A stretch of 64,000 bases of DNA from Canna indica (GCA_034359265.1 CP136898.1:188501-252500); one strand, 5' to 3'; shown: positions 12,248 through 24,727, counted from the stretch's first letter. Notes: generated from the letters alone by a model not told the origin. Numbers and translations: made by a program.

Positions 12248-14876
12248 GGACAAAGAAAAGATTTTTTTAAAAAAAAAGAAAGAAACTTGCATTCTATTCA
12301 AGAGATATGAAAATGTACGAATATAATTGGGAGGGAGAGTTAAAAATTCATTTTAAACTAAAGAAAATACATTAGAATGAGCAAAGCTCATAAAAATTTA
12401 CTGCTGAAGTAGCCAGCATTTAACAATTATATCATGAAATATGTCAAGTATATCATGAAATATTTATGCCCAAAATATAATTGTTGAACCATGCATGGGT
12501 TCTATGTTTATCCTGCCAAGGCTTATGCCCAAAATATCGTTGCTGAACCACGTTAACCCAGAGCGCTTGCTTGCCCGATGCAACACCTCACCACCATCTA
12601 CCCTGACACGCAAGGTTACGCTGCTTACGCCCAAAATTGCACAAGGTTTGCCTCTGCTCAGTTACCTTGTACAATTATGTGCTCCTTTGAAACAAAGCTT
12701 TTGAAATGAATTTGTGTGGCCTTTGTGCCTCTTCTCGTTTATATTGGTTGTTTTCATTTTTAGCATTTTTATGATCCCAAGAATGTGGTCCCAGTGTGAG
12801 TAGAATCCTAATTTTCATTTATGTAGTGCTTGATGGGATATTTATTTTCTTGTGATTGCCCTATCGAATGAGGACGAAGAGATTAATTGTTTCCCCACTA
12901 AATGTTCCACTTGAGGAACGATAGATAAAAAATGGGTTAAGGGTAATTTTTGTACTCGAACTATTAAAAATAGGATAAAAATATCCTTAAATTCTTCTTT
13001 GATTGATTTTTACTCTTAAACAAACGAAAACAATTGAAAAATACCCTCGAACTATTAGAAATGGATAAAAACACTTTTAAATATATTTTTTGATAAATTT
13101 TTTACTCTTAAATAAACGAAAATAATTAAAAAATATTAATATTTTTATCCATATCTAAAGATAGAAATGAATTTTTCCCTTTATAAATGAGTAAAAATAC
13201 TAGTATTATTCAACTACTTTTGTTTGACTAAGGGTAAAAAATTTATCAAAAAATAAGTTTAGGAATATCTTTATTTATTTCTAATAGTTCGAGGATATTT
13301 TTTAATTATTTTCGTTTATTTAAAAATAAAAATTAATCAAAAAAAATTTAAAAATATTTTTACTTTATTTTTAATAATTCGAAGATAAAAATCACTTTTA
13401 ACCTGTGAAAAAACAATGTTGCAACGTGTGCACTATATCTACTTCTTTTGGTTAAAAAATGTATACATGAACGTTAATTCATGTTTATATCAAACATGCG
13501 TGTGAAATATAAATTGTAAAATCTAGCTATATATGCTCACAATGAACATGATCCGGTCCTTGATTTCAACCACGACGAGGATGAGGTTTCAGTCCTACTG
13601 ACAATTTAATTATTCTCCTCGCCCATTTTTCTTCTTAATTTAGTTGTAACCAGTAGGTGATAATTGACCCTCTTTTGCACTTGCAAAAAATTAATAAATT
13701 CACAATTAATTGTTAGCGGTTACCGGAACATGAAATATTATGGTAATTCGACTTGCCATGTAGCATAATCATTCGTAAAGCGTGTTGTCAATTTCAAGCA
13801 TATTCCTCTAATTCAACGCTTAATTTATACCAGCCTTCTCGGCTTGCTCGGTCAACCGTGAAATCATCAACATCTATGTATCCAATTCGAGATACAAATA
13901 TAAATAATTTCTCTCAAACATTAAAATATAAATAATATATCTCAAAATAGAAGTATAAATAATTGCTCTAACTACTACCTTCCAGTGGCAGATTAAACCC
14001 CTCTATCAAAATTAACTTATATTCTTGTGCACTAAAGTAATTTAAGAAGTGGACATGGTAGAAACATTAGCTAATTCTAGGGGACGAATACCATCGCTTA
14101 GAAGATAGAAAGGACTTCAATTATTCAATATATAAAATGGCTTTCCCACCAAGACGTCAATTGTCAAATATCCTAATCCAAATTAATTCCACAAAAACAA
14201 TGACAACAACCAAACTGTTGAATGTCCAGCGCCTTTTTTGAACAATGAATCATTGGAGACTTACGACAAATCCGGTCCAGTAAAACACCTCAACTCAACT
14301 CCTTCAAATTACTAACATACAAGTCCTTATCATCCTTTGCAGCCATTTCTAACTTCATGTTTTTATTTTAAAATAATCTAACGTAATGTTTATTTGTTGT
14401 ATTCTTAAATCTTAAATTGGAAGAATATCGATATTACAGCTCTCAATGCTCTGTTCCCATATACCATCCCAATAATTTATTCATTCATGTGATGGACCAC
14501 CAGAACAAAACATAAGCCAACGTTTCTTCTTTTCAACTTGTTAAGAGGATAACCATGATTGACGCTGGATTTATTGATTAAAAAAGAAAAGTGTAATTAA
14601 TGAGCCTAAGGGCACAACAAACAGGACTTGATTATCTATGGTCGACGGTATATTTCCAGGTTTCTGATGCAGACCTAAAGCCTAAAGGCATCCAAACAAT
14701 ATATATTATAGACAACCGCCAGACGTACGTAAGGTGCCCTCCTCGATATATAGTCTCATGCTATATGGTATGATTTCCATTTTAGTTTACACACCTCACC
14801 CAATTATATGTATTCTTTTTGTTAAGGAAGATGTCATATTTGGTCATCTGGTAGGCAGGTCTTTAGCACCTATAGG
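12248..14876. other. Intergenic spacer between GT61 genes 2 and 3
   Basis: No gene is supported. It contains the foldback repeat at 12935-13403 and otherwise AT-rich unique-looking DNA. A short frame near 12495-12704 has no recognisable domain. A TATA-like CGATATATAG near 14743 is about 130 bases before the gene 3 start and is a possible core promoter. Confidence 0.45.
12935..13403. repeat. Foldback (long inverted repeat) MITE-like element
   Basis: The left arm beginning GGTTAAGGGTAATTTTTGTA is mirrored by the reverse complement at the right end (TAATAATTCGAAGATAAAAA ... CTTTTAACC). Interior motifs such as AAACAAACGAAAA and CGTTTATTTAAAA also pair. Arms are imperfect but run about 200 bases each with a short centre. 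The structure is typical of an old palindromic MITE. I could not see a certain target duplication. Confidence 0.6.
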
Positions 14877-17066
14877 ATGAAGCTGGTAAGGAAGTTCCGG
14901 CCGCCGGTCCAGACGCGGAGCTTCGGATCGGGGTTGATCGTTGGATGCTTTCTGGTGTCGATAACATATGTGATGATCTACAAGAATGAAATAGGCGAGT
15001 TTCCTTCTTCCGGCACTTGAAACTTTTGTTATGATCTAAATCTAGCTTTTCTTTTTTCCTCTTCAAAAAAAAACTGGTGTGTGGTTCTCGTTTTTCAGTG
15101 AATTGCGTGCCATCATCGCCGTCTTTGTTACCTTCGTTGTTGAGTGGTGCAGCTCCTATGAGTTCTATGGTTGGAAACAACAGGAAGATTCAAGTGTCAG
15201 GTAGTGCCAAGCAATTAAGCAAACCACCTTTCTTGCCCACGGCAATGAGGACTTCTTGGTTGTTTCAATTTTTTAAAGTTGCTTTCTTCTAGCTAGTTGT
15301 AACTTGTTCTGATATAAATCTATTAGTATCTCGTTCCCTTTGACATTCAGTTGAAGGCTGGATATATTATCCCTTTCTCTTTCTTCTTCTTTTATCAGCT
15401 TCTTCCCTTTTTTCCAAAAAGAAATTAAGAAATTAAAATATTTAAGGTTAGCAAGTTAGCAACGTCTTGATGGCATATAATATATGCTAAAAAGAAAAAA
15501 TTATATATGCACATAGCAACCACAAGTAAGGTTTTTTATTCTGTGATTTTCTTGAAGGGCACGCAAAGGGAACACAGAGGAGCGAGCTGAAGAGTAGTGA
15601 AGTTATGGAGCTACATGACAATTCTTCCTCCAAAGCATCAGTATCTGATGTTGCAGTTAAAGAAAAGAATTCTACCACTAACAAATCCGGAGGTAACTGA
15701 TGACGTACAGATGCTTTTTTTATTTTCTGGTTGTCTCAACTATTAAATCATGTACGTTATATCCTATGATCGCAAGTCAAGTTGAAACTAGTTGTCCTGG
15801 CTCCGTTGTATGATTCACCACTAGATGAGGTAATATTTTTGCAAATCTAACTAAAGCCATTCACTTTCTAATTGTTTTCTAGATGGTTCACCTGGAAGAA
15901 ACCAAATGTGCGATCATTCCAGCTTCAGGGTAGACATCTGCGACATGGAAGGAGACATCAGAATCACTGGGAAAAACTCGTCCTCTGTTATGCTGATAGG
16001 AATTTCCCCTGACATGAGCAGCAGAGATGGCAAGGAATCGTGGCAGATGAAACCTTACCCTCGCAAGTATGACTTCTCTGCCATGTCCAAAGTCGGAGCA
16101 TTAAACTTGAAATCGCTACATGGTGATCAAGAAGCCCCCAAATGCACCATCAACCACACCGTCCCCGGCGTCCTCTTCTCCACCGGCGGGCACTGCGGAA
16201 ACTGCTTCCACGACTTCGCAGACGTATTGATTCCCCTCTTCCAAACCGCCAGCCCATTCCAAGGCCAAGTCCAGTTGATTATCACCAACTATGCGGGATG
16301 GTGGATGCACAAATATAGACCCTATCTCACGAAGCTGTCGTCGTACGACGTCATCGATCTCGACAACGACGAACGAGTGCATTGCTTCAGGCATTTAACC
16401 GTCGGGCTGCGAGCCGGGAGAGACCTGATGATCGATCCCTCCGCGTCTCCGAACGACACCATCATGGACTTCGTGCAGCTCACGAGAGCCGCGTACTCGC
16501 TCGACCGGGACCGGGCATGGCCGGCCGGCGTGCGGTCGAACAAGATGAAGCCAAGGCTCTTGTTCATAGCGAGGGGTGGAACAAGAAGGTTCGTGAACTT
16601 GGAGGAGTTAGTGGGCATGGCGGAGGAGGTGGGATACGAGGTGGTGGCCTCGGAGCCGGACTTCTTTGACGTGGCCAGATTTGGGCACATTGTAAACTCG
16701 TGCGACGTGATGGTGGGCGTGCATGGCGCGGGACTGACTAACTTCCTGTTCCTTCCGACCAATTCCGTTGTGGTCCAGGTTGTGCCACTGGGCAATTTGG
16801 ATTGGATAGCACAGAATTTTTACGCAGAGCCAGCCAAGGGGAGGAAGCTTAAGTATTTGCAGTACAATATAACACAGGAAGAGAGCACGCTGATGGATCT
16901 GTATCCTCCGGATCACGCGGTGTTCAAGGACCCTGACTACATTCACAAGCAGGGCTGGTCTAAGTTAGGGAACGTATACCTTAAGCAGCAGAGTGTAAGG
17001 CTTCATGTCAACAGATTTAGGTCTATGCTACAGAAGGCGCTCCAGCTTCTCCATGAAAACAATTAA
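14877..17066 (+). CDS. GT61 family glycosyltransferase, gene 3 (xylan side-chain type)
   Basis: Third tandem GT61 gene. Exons read as 14877..14994, 15099..15200, 15558..15692 and 15883..17066, giving 512 aa with every junction in phase 1. The first intron must use a GC donor (TAG|GCGAGT) with a normal AG acceptor; using the nearby GT at 14999 would break the frame. Residues 16-35 are the signal anchor (FGSGLIVGCFLVSITY). The stem is the longest of the four (about 79 residues in two exons, Ser/Lys-rich). The lumenal domain shows CDHSSFRVDIC, FHDFADVLIPLFQT, IARGGTRRFVN and GVHGAGLTN (residues 397-405), then QVVPLGNLDW. A sequon NHT precedes VPGVLF. Predicted Golgi enzyme adding pentosyl side chains to xylan; specificity unknown. 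Confidence 0.9.
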
Positions 17067-17682
17067 TTAATTTTGTAGACTAACTAGGCCACATATGTGT
17101 AATTACCTAAAGAATACTTTCTCCTTTTTCCTAATTTCTTTATTTTTTATACTGATTTATGCCATCTACAACCAGGCAGGCAGATTAAATCTATATGTTG
17201 CTGTAATTAATTAAGTATCATTCTTCGCAAAATAGGAGAGAATAAATTATTAATTTTTCGATTTAGGTATTCCTATTTCAAGATGGAATAATTTGATAGC
17301 AAGAGTTCAAATCAAATTTTTGTAACGGCACAGGTCAAGTCATTATTTAAATTGGTGAGACACACTTCCTTCCATGCGCGAGTGCAATTGTGTCGTGAAA
17401 TAGTGAAACTAACCTTTTATTTTAAGTTCAATATTAATGATATTAGGTTCACTCTTAAAGAATAAAGATAGATTCATTCATGTGCTAGATTCAGTAAAAT
17501 TTGATAGAGTCCGATTCCATAATATTTTTTTCCACCTACTTTTAATGTGTGATTTCCCATTCCACCAAACCCCTTTAATATTTAAATACTTGCACATGTT
17601 CAGTCAATTATTACTAGCTTTTTGGTAAGACATTTCGGTATATTTGTATAAGATTATATGACTACCGTAAAAAGGGAAAATC

Positions 17683-17940
17683 ATATTTTTGCTCTTCACA
17701 ATTTACTTGAATTTTAATTTAAATTCTTATAATTATAAATTTTTAGATTTAGTCATCATATTTTATTTTCGTTTAAAATTTGATCTCTATCGTCACATGA
17801 GGTCTAAGCGAAGTTGACGTAGATAACAGGTGCTGACTAAAAATTACTGACATAGAGCCTGCAGGGATCAACTTTGTAAACTATAGGGACTAAAATTAAA
17901 ATTTAAGTAAACTATATGGACCAAAATTATTATTATTTAA
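17683..17940. repeat. Foldback MITE-like repeat
   Basis: The left arm (ACAATTTACTTGAATTTTAA near 17699) is matched by the reverse complement of the right arm (TTAAAATTTAAGTAAACTAT near 17895). The centre contains CACATGAGGTCTAAGCG. The layout resembles common plant foldback elements with GGGACTAAAATT ends. Boundaries are approximate. Confidence 0.5.
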
Positions 17941-18272
17941 AAAATATATATATAAAATCATAAGATATTTTTTAATTTTTATGAATAATTATAATATTAA
18001 AAATATTAAAATTGAGCTCACTACAGTAATTTACGTTATTTTGGGTGAATTTAAACCGATATCGATCGTCATTAGGCGTCGATTTTTATCCGTTAACTAT
18101 CCTGATTTAAAGGGATAGTTTTCGAATTTTGTAAACCATTAGGATCTATCTTATAGGGATGAGAAAATAGATTCTACAAGTCCTACTAGTGATAGCAAAA
18201 AATAAGAGATGCATGATGAATGGTGGTTCTATTTATCAAGGTTGGGGGTGATTGTTTGCTCACGAGTAGGGG

Positions 18273-18800
18273 TGTAATTGAGCTAAGCCGAGCTCAAGTA
18301 CAGTCAAGGTTAGCTCAGCTCGTTTAAAAATGTTGAGCTCAAACTCGAGCCCGATCTCGGTCGAGCTTTGATGTCTAAGCTTGAGCTTGACTCAAGCTAT
18401 ACTCGAACAACTCGAGCTCGGCTCGTTAGACTCGTTTACTATTTCAAGCTTGCTCGAGCTTGGCTCAAGCTATACTCGAACAACTCGAGCTCAACGCGTT
18501 AGGCTCATTTTTTTTTTCAATCTTGAGTGAAGTCGATTAAGTTCGGCTCGAGATCAAACTATGTGCAATCGAATACTATCGAGCTCAATTAGCTCATGAT
18601 GAACAGTGAGCTCAAACTTAAGCTCACATGTTAAGCTCGATTATGCTCGCAAGATCCTCGAGCCGAGTATTAGTTAGTTCGAACTCGGCTCGCTCACATG
18701 TAAAGCTCATTCGAGCTCGACAAAAATGAGTCGAGTTTGAATTTCCATCAGTCGATCTCGATCTAGCTAGTAGCTCACGAGCAACTCAACTCACTTGCAC
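18273..18800. repeat. GAGCTCG-rich dispersed repeat, probable MITE
   Basis: About 530 bases dense in GAGCTCG, CTCGAGC and GCTCGGCTCG words on both strands, starting at GGGGTGTAATTGAGC. Such self-complementary, GAGCTC-rich units with a GGGGTGT-like end are a frequent hAT-type MITE form in plants. Ends and target duplication are not clear, so class assignment is tentative. Confidence 0.5.
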
Positions 18801-19679
18801 TCATACTCATAGGACACCAATGGCGATGGGGAAGAAGAGAGAAGAAAAGAGAGATAGACTCGAATTTAAAATTTTGAAATAAAAAAATCATTTCAAATAA
18901 ATTTAATTTTTTTTAGAATAAAAAAAAATCATACGAAATAAAGGAACAGTAGGTTACTGTAAAGGAAAATAGTACATGTACTGTAAAGGAACAGTAGGTT
19001 ACTTCATATCGGCAAAAGGAAGTTGTTCCACGGCCAACTGTTCTTTCTACATCAAACAGCAGCTTTAAAGCCTTTAATGTGTAAAAGGACAGCGAAGGTA
19101 ACTGCTTGAGGTGGAAAATAATTAAAGAAGATGGGCCCTACCTGATGCATGCACGTAGATGTAGATATCTGCCGACACGCTTCTACAGGAGCTCAACAAT
19201 TAATTAACCAAAGATAATTAAGAATATTTTTCTAATCAATCAATGCTTGAGGTGGACTTGCTTATTTCACCCTCCTAAGTCATAAGTCCTAGCTAGATAT
19301 ATGGTTACGTGTATAGATATTAATGTCAAGTCAGGTTTACTTTGACTATTCAACAGCAGCCTATCTTTACTTTTCAAATATAAATCAGTAATTGATGTAT
19401 ACTTTTATCCTCCCTTCAGTCAACTTGCTTGTCAAAGCTGACCTCCGCCTGGAAATCCAAACATCAAACTAATATCGGTCTAACTTTGAATACTTTTTCA
19501 TTTTTAATCTAAATTTTTTTAGTTAGAAAAAAAATACACCAATTTTAATTCTGTTATTCCGTTTAGCACTATCATCATTTTTGACGATTTTAATTGATGT
19601 GTCACTTAATAGAAAATACGTGACAAATTTTATCCCATATGAATTATTATTTTATTATTTTAATTAATTTTATTATTAT

Positions 19680-19874
19680 ATTATCATGAAGTCACGGTTG
19701 AAGTCGAGGTGATCAGCGAAGAGCGAATCCAGTAATCCCCGGTCCAGCGACTGCACCTCCGCATTGACGTCGGGGGTCAAATTTCAGGCTTTCAAGGTGG
19801 ACGACGACTGATCTCTATCTTCCATGACAGAGGCGGGTCGTGAGCGCATTGGATTCCTGGGGCAACGTGGTCGG
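19680..19874. other. GC-rich genic-looking fragment, left of the Copia insertion
   Basis: This short GC-rich block stands out from AT-rich surroundings. Removing the Copia element and one copy of GTCGG joins it to 25069-25260 as an open + strand frame from about 19826 reading through SALDSWGNVVGDDNRCFEL. I do not recognise the protein. It is probably a fragment of a real gene or a captured piece. Confidence 0.35.
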
Positions 19875-20207
19875 TGATGAAGTGAAACTGAGTCAGCGCG
19901 GGGCAAAGTATGGAAATGACATGGAAGGCAACTCAAGTAATAAAAAGGTGAAGCAGACTAAAGGGCATTTTAGTATTTTCACTTTTCTGTTTTTTGAAAC
20001 AAAATATAAATAGCCGAAAGGTTAGCTTTCGCGGGATTACTTTTCTTTCTGCTCCTGAGTTCTATTTTCTCCCCTTTCTTTCAAATTCCTGATACAATAA
20101 AATTCTTGATGTAAACAAGAACTGGAGAGATTCCTCTGTAAATAGATTTCAATGAATGAAAGAATCGGTTGATTCCTTTATTGTGATTCGTAGTAGTTTT
20201 GTCATCA
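19875..20207 (+). repeat. 5' LTR of the Copia element
   Basis: 333 bases with TG...CA ends, matching 24736-25068 except for one base. TATAAATAG near 20006-20014 is a plausible TATA box for the genomic transcript, and AATAAA near 20096 a plausible poly(A) signal. Confidence 0.93.
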
Positions 20208-20219
20208 TGGTATCAGAGC
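20208..20219 (+). promoter_or_regulatory. Primer binding site of the Copia element
   Basis: TGGTATCAGAGC follows the 5' LTR directly. It is the complement of the 3' end region of plant initiator methionine tRNA, the standard primer for plant Copia reverse transcription. Confidence 0.9.
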
Positions 20220-20272
20220 AGATGAAGCGATCGACACCAATCTTTCAATAATCCAAGTTTGCCCTAATCAAG

Positions 20273-23200
20273 ATGGCGAGGAATCGTAGATCGCAGCAAA
20301 ATCGATCTGTTGTTGCGGACTCTGGAAACTCAACTGAGGCGCAATCGATCATGAATGAGGAGGAGTATGATGACGATCCCTTCATCATATATGGGAGCGA
20401 TAGCTCAGGTAATCTCCTGGTCTCAGTAAAGTTGATTGGGCACGAAAATTATTTGCCATGGCGCGAGTCCATGTTGATTGCGTTATCGACCAAGAATAAG
20501 GAGGGTTTTGTTGAGGGAACAATTGAGATTCCGGATATCAGCACACCCAGATACCGAGCTTGGAAGAGATGCAATAATCTGGTGCGATCGTGGATACTTC
20601 AATCTATCGCACCAGAATTGACATCCAGCGTGATATATTCACAAACAGCTCAAGAAATGTGGGTAGATCTTGAGGATAGATTTGGGAAGACAAATGAGCC
20701 AAAAATCTATGAATTAAAGGTACAAATCACCACAACGAGGCAAGAGAATCAATCAGTGGCGGCATACTACACAAAGCTGAAGTCTTTGTGGAATGAGCTG
20801 GATGCTGTTGAGTCGGGCTTCAAGTGTGATTGTGGCAAAGGAAGAGAATACATTGTAAAAGATCGGCTGACACAATTTTTGATGGGTTTGAATGAGAGTT
20901 TCACAAATGTGAGAGGTCAAATCCTATTAATGAAACCCCTTCCCAACTTGAATCAAGCTTATTCACTCTTAGAGCAAGAAGAATCCCAGAGAAAGGTGGG
21001 TTCAGTGATGAAAGGAACTGTGGAAGCTGTAGCCTTGAATAGCATGAAGCAGTGGTGTGAGCAGAACTCCGGAAATCAAAATGGAGAAAGGTCAAATTAT
21101 AGAAATCAGAATGGTGAACCCTATGTTAGAAAATTTTGTGAATACTGCAAGAAAACAGGCCACACGAAGGATAATTGCTACAAGATACATGGTTATCCAA
21201 ATGGAAATAAACCATTCAAAGGGAAACAGAAGTATCAGTATAATGAAAAGTCAGCCAACAGTGCCATCACAGAAGGAAATGAAATGAAGAGTGAGCTGAA
21301 GAGTGAAGGTTCTAACAGCAAGAAAAGTGATGGGAATCATGGAGGTTTTACAGAGGAACAGTATTCGACATTACTCAGTCTGCTGGGAAACAAAAACAAC
21401 ACTGCAGTAGTCAATATGGCTGGTAAGAACCTCAGTAATAGTGGAAAAATGTCTAGTGAAAAATGGATTTTAGATAGTGGAGCAACCAACCATATTGCCA
21501 CTAGCAATGTCAAGTTATTAGACATGCTGAATTCTACAAACAGGGACAGAATATCACTTCCTAATGGTGAATCAGTCCCTGTGTCTTGTGTAGGAACAGC
21601 TAACATAAGTGATACCATTAAGTTGCAAAATACATTATCAGTCTCAGCATTTCATTTTAATCTGCTATCTGTTAGTAGACTCACAAAGGAACTTGGATGT
21701 TCAATAACTTTTAACCCTTCAAGTTTCATCATCCAGGACCTGGTTTCGAAGAAGACTTTGGGGACTGGTAATGAAGAATGTGGACTGTATGTGTTGAGAA
21801 GCTCAACAACTGAGGACAATACAGGATTCGACACAAATCAGGTTATGAATGCTACTTTAGATGTTCAAGCTTTATGGCATCTAAGACTAGGACATGTTCC
21901 ATCTGAAAAAATGAAACTGCTTTCATATTGTATCCCAGAACTGAAGTACATTTCAAATTTGTTTTGCAATGTATGCCCAAAAGCAAAGATGTGTAGACTG
22001 CCATTCAATATCAGCATGAATAAAGCTTCTAAAGTTTTTGAACTAATTCATTGTGATGTATGGGGTCCACACAAAGAAAAAACACATGACAATTGTTCAT
22101 ATTTTTTGACCATTGTTGATGATTTCTCTAGAGCTACTTGGACTTTCTTGTTTACATATAAGAGTCAAGTGCCAAACATTTTGATTAGCTTCATAAAGAT
22201 GGTCAAGAAACAGTTTGATAGTGATGTAAAGATTGTGAGAACTGATAATGGATCAGAATTTTACAATTCAGTGATTAGTAGTTTCCTAAATGAGCTAGGG
22301 ATTGTTCATCAAAGCTCTTGTGTGGAGACACCACAACAAAATGCAGTGGCTGAAAGAAAACATAGGCACTTGTTGGAAGTTGCAAGGTGTCTGAGATTTC
22401 AGTCACAGATACCACTGAATTTCTGGGGGGAATGCATTCAAACAGCCACCTACTTGATAAATAGAATGCCTAGTGTAAAGCTAGGAAACAAAAGTCCATA
22501 TGAAGTATTATACAATAAACAACCAAATCTCACACACTTGAGGACATTTGGGTGTTTGTGTTATGCAAGTACACTAAGACATGGGAGATCAAAATTCGAT
22601 ACTAGAGGCAAGGAAGCAGTTTTTATGGGCTACCCAAGTGGAAAAAAGGGATATAGAATATATGAACCAGAATCCAGGAACTTCTATGTAACAAGAGATG
22701 TTATTTTCATAGAGCATATCTTCCCTTTCAGTCAACACAGCCAAAAAGAAACAATTTTTCCTATCCCTATGACTTCAGGTGAAATCAATCAAGGAGAAAA
22801 GGAAAATGTAAACAAAAGAAATGTTCAAAAGGAGGACAGGAGAACTTCAGAACAGAGACTTGATAGTATGGCTGAAGATTTTTTTGTTGAACCAGAAATT
22901 AATCAGAATACTTCACAGGGAAGAACTTCTGATGAGATTATAGAAAAGAGACATGACAGTGTTGCTGAGTTAATAGAGTTACCACAAAGTATAAGAAGCA
23001 AAAGAGAAAGGAAGATGCCTGGAAAATACAAGGATTACATATGTAATTCATATGCTGAAAAGGCCTCGGATGAAGAAAGAAAAAAAACCTCTCCATACCC
23101 AATGTCAAAGTACTTGAGTTTATCAGCCATATCAGTAATTCACAGATGTTTCATAACATCCATAGATACACATCAGGAACCAAAGAACTATGAGGAAGCA

Positions 23201-24727
23201 AAAAATGATCCCATTTGGAAGGAATCAATGCAAGAAGAACTGAAAGCACTAGAAGCAAATAAGACTTGGATTTTGTGTGAACTCCCACTTGGCAAAAATC
23301 CAATTGGATGCAAGTGGGTGTACAAAATGAAATTTAAACAAGATGGAACCATAGACAGATACAAGTCAAGACTTGTAGCCAAAGGTTATACTCAAGTGGA
23401 AGGAATTGATTACCAAGACACTTTTGCGCCTGTATCAAAACTTGCAACAGTAAGAATAATCTTAGCTGTTGCAGCAGCTATGAGTTGGTCTCTTTCACAA
23501 CTTGATGTGAATAACGCATATCTACATGGGGATTTAGAGGAGGAGGTCTACATGACACTACCACCCGGATATGGAAAAGAAAATGACAGTAGGGTATGCA
23601 AATTGAAAAAATCCTTGTATGGGTTGAAACAAGCGGGAAGACAATGGTTTTCAAAGTTATCCACTAGTATTCAAAGTCAAGGATATAACCAATGCTATTG
23701 TGAACCTTGTTTGTTTATGAAGAAAGATAGTGAAGGAATTGTCATTGTACTGGTATATGTAGATGACATAATCCTTACTGGTTCAAATACAAAAGGCATC
23801 AAAGAGTTGAAAGAATTCTTAGATAGTCAGTTCAAGATTAAAGATCTTGGAAGACTCACATATTTTCTGGGACTGGAGGTGCAGAGAGATGAAAAAGGGA
23901 TTCATATTAGCCAACGCAAGTATATTGTGGATTTATTGGCTGAAATGAAGATGCTTGATTGTAAACCCAAGATGACACCCATGGATCAAAACAGTAAGAA
24001 ACAGAAGGAGGCAGCAGAAAGTGATGAATACTTTGAGGATCAAAGTGGGTATAGAACACTGATTGGTAAGTTACTATACATCACTGTAACAAGGCCCGAC
24101 ATCATGTATGGGGTACATCAGTTGAGTCAATTCGTTCAGAATCCCAGGAAGCTACATTACCAAGCTGCATTGAGAATTTTAAAGTACTTAAAAGGTACTG
24201 TTGGATTAGGTTTGTTTTATCCTTCGAATGGAGGAATCAAATTGACTGGGTATTCAGATGCGGATTGGGGTAGCTGCGCAACATCAAGGAAGTCCATATC
24301 CGGTTACTTGGTGAAGATAGGTGAATCTACTGTGAACTGGAAGTGCAAACGACAGCCCACAGTGAGCAGATCAAGCGCCGAGAGTGAACTCAGGGCTCTC
24401 TCGAGTGCTACTGCTGAGGTAATGTGGACTTTGAATTTATTGAATGAGATGGGATTTAAGAATGAAGATGTCGTATCAGTTTTCTGTGATTCACAAAGCG
24501 CTCTACATATAACTAAGAATCCTGTGTTTCATGAGCGGACGAAGCATCTAGAGATTGACTGTTACTTTGTCCGAGAAAAATTTCAAGCAAAGATCATTAA
24601 GCCTGTGTATGTACCTAGTAAAGAGCAAACTGCAGATGTGTTAACCAAAGCATTGCCAGTAGCTCAGCATCAAAAGTTATGTTTCAAGTTGGGAATGAAG
24701 AATCCGTTCTTCATTCTACCAACTTGA
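20273..24727 (+). CDS. Copia gag-pol polyprotein
   Basis: Single frame of 1484 aa with every expected domain in Copia order. Residues about 45-240 are the gag (UBN2-like) region. A CCHC zinc knuckle, CEYCKKTGHTKDNC, lies near residue 288. The aspartic protease has WILDSGATNHIA near 398. The GAG-pre-integrase motif LWHLRLGHV is near 534. The integrase core has HCDVWGP and DDFSRATW near 590-620, TDNGSEF near 657 and TPQQNAVAERKHR near 685. Reverse transcriptase follows, with KWVYKMKFKQDGT near 1013 and the YVDDI catalytic pair near 1161. RNase H begins near YSDADWGS at 1327. Integrase before reverse transcriptase is what defines Copia rather than Gypsy. No stop or frameshift is seen, so the product could be functional. 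Confidence 0.95.
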   Translation: MARNRRSQQNRSVVADSGNSTEAQSIMNEEEYDDDPFIIYGSDSSGNLLVSVKLIGHENYLPWRESMLIALSTKNKEGFVEGTIEIPDISTPRYRAWKRCNNLVRSWILQSIAPELTSSVIYSQTAQEMWVDLEDRFGKTNEPKIYELKVQITTTRQENQSVAAYYTKLKSLWNELDAVESGFKCDCGKGREYIVKDRLTQFLMGLNESFTNVRGQILLMKPLPNLNQAYSLLEQEESQRKVGSVMKGTVEAVALNSMKQWCEQNSGNQNGERSNYRNQNGEPYVRKFCEYCKKTGHTKDNCYKIHGYPNGNKPFKGKQKYQYNEKSANSAITEGNEMKSELKSEGSNSKKSDGNHGGFTEEQYSTLLSLLGNKNNTAVVNMAGKNLSNSGKMSSEKWILDSGATNHIATSNVKLLDMLNSTNRDRISLPNGESVPVSCVGTANISDTIKLQNTLSVSAFHFNLLSVSRLTKELGCSITFNPSSFIIQDLVSKKTLGTGNEECGLYVLRSSTTEDNTGFDTNQVMNATLDVQALWHLRLGHVPSEKMKLLSYCIPELKYISNLFCNVCPKAKMCRLPFNISMNKASKVFELIHCDVWGPHKEKTHDNCSYFLTIVDDFSRATWTFLFTYKSQVPNILISFIKMVKKQFDSDVKIVRTDNGSEFYNSVISSFLNELGIVHQSSCVETPQQNAVAERKHRHLLEVARCLRFQSQIPLNFWGECIQTATYLINRMPSVKLGNKSPYEVLYNKQPNLTHLRTFGCLCYASTLRHGRSKFDTRGKEAVFMGYPSGKKGYRIYEPESRNFYVTRDVIFIEHIFPFSQHSQKETIFPIPMTSGEINQGEKENVNKRNVQKEDRRTSEQRLDSMAEDFFVEPEINQNTSQGRTSDEIIEKRHDSVAELIELPQSIRSKRERKMPGKYKDYICNSYAEKASDEERKKTSPYPMSKYLSLSAISVIHRCFITSIDTHQEPKNYEEAKNDPIWKESMQEELKALEANKTWILCELPLGKNPIGCKWVYKMKFKQDGTIDRYKSRLVAKGYTQVEGIDYQDTFAPVSKLATVRIILAVAAAMSWSLSQLDVNNAYLHGDLEEEVYMTLPPGYGKENDSRVCKLKKSLYGLKQAGRQWFSKLSTSIQSQGYNQCYCEPCLFMKKDSEGIVIVLVYVDDIILTGSNTKGIKELKEFLDSQFKIKDLGRLTYFLGLEVQRDEKGIHISQRKYIVDLLAEMKMLDCKPKMTPMDQNSKKQKEAAESDEYFEDQSGYRTLIGKLLYITVTRPDIMYGVHQLSQFVQNPRKLHYQAALRILKYLKGTVGLGLFYPSNGGIKLTGYSDADWGSCATSRKSISGYLVKIGESTVNWKCKRQPTVSRSSAESELRALSSATAEVMWTLNLLNEMGFKNEDVVSVFCDSQSALHITKNPVFHERTKHLEIDCYFVREKFQAKIIKPVYVPSKEQTADVLTKALPVAQHQKLCFKLGMKNPFFILPT

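Larger units (their letters stand above)
17067..19679. other. Intergenic repeat-rich spacer downstream of GT61 gene 3
   Basis: No gene is supported. It holds a foldback MITE-like repeat (17683-17940) and a GAGCTCG-rich repeat (18273-18800), listed separately. A direct repeat of about 20 bases (AAGGAACAGTAGGTTACT) occurs at about 18942 and 18988. Confidence 0.5.
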
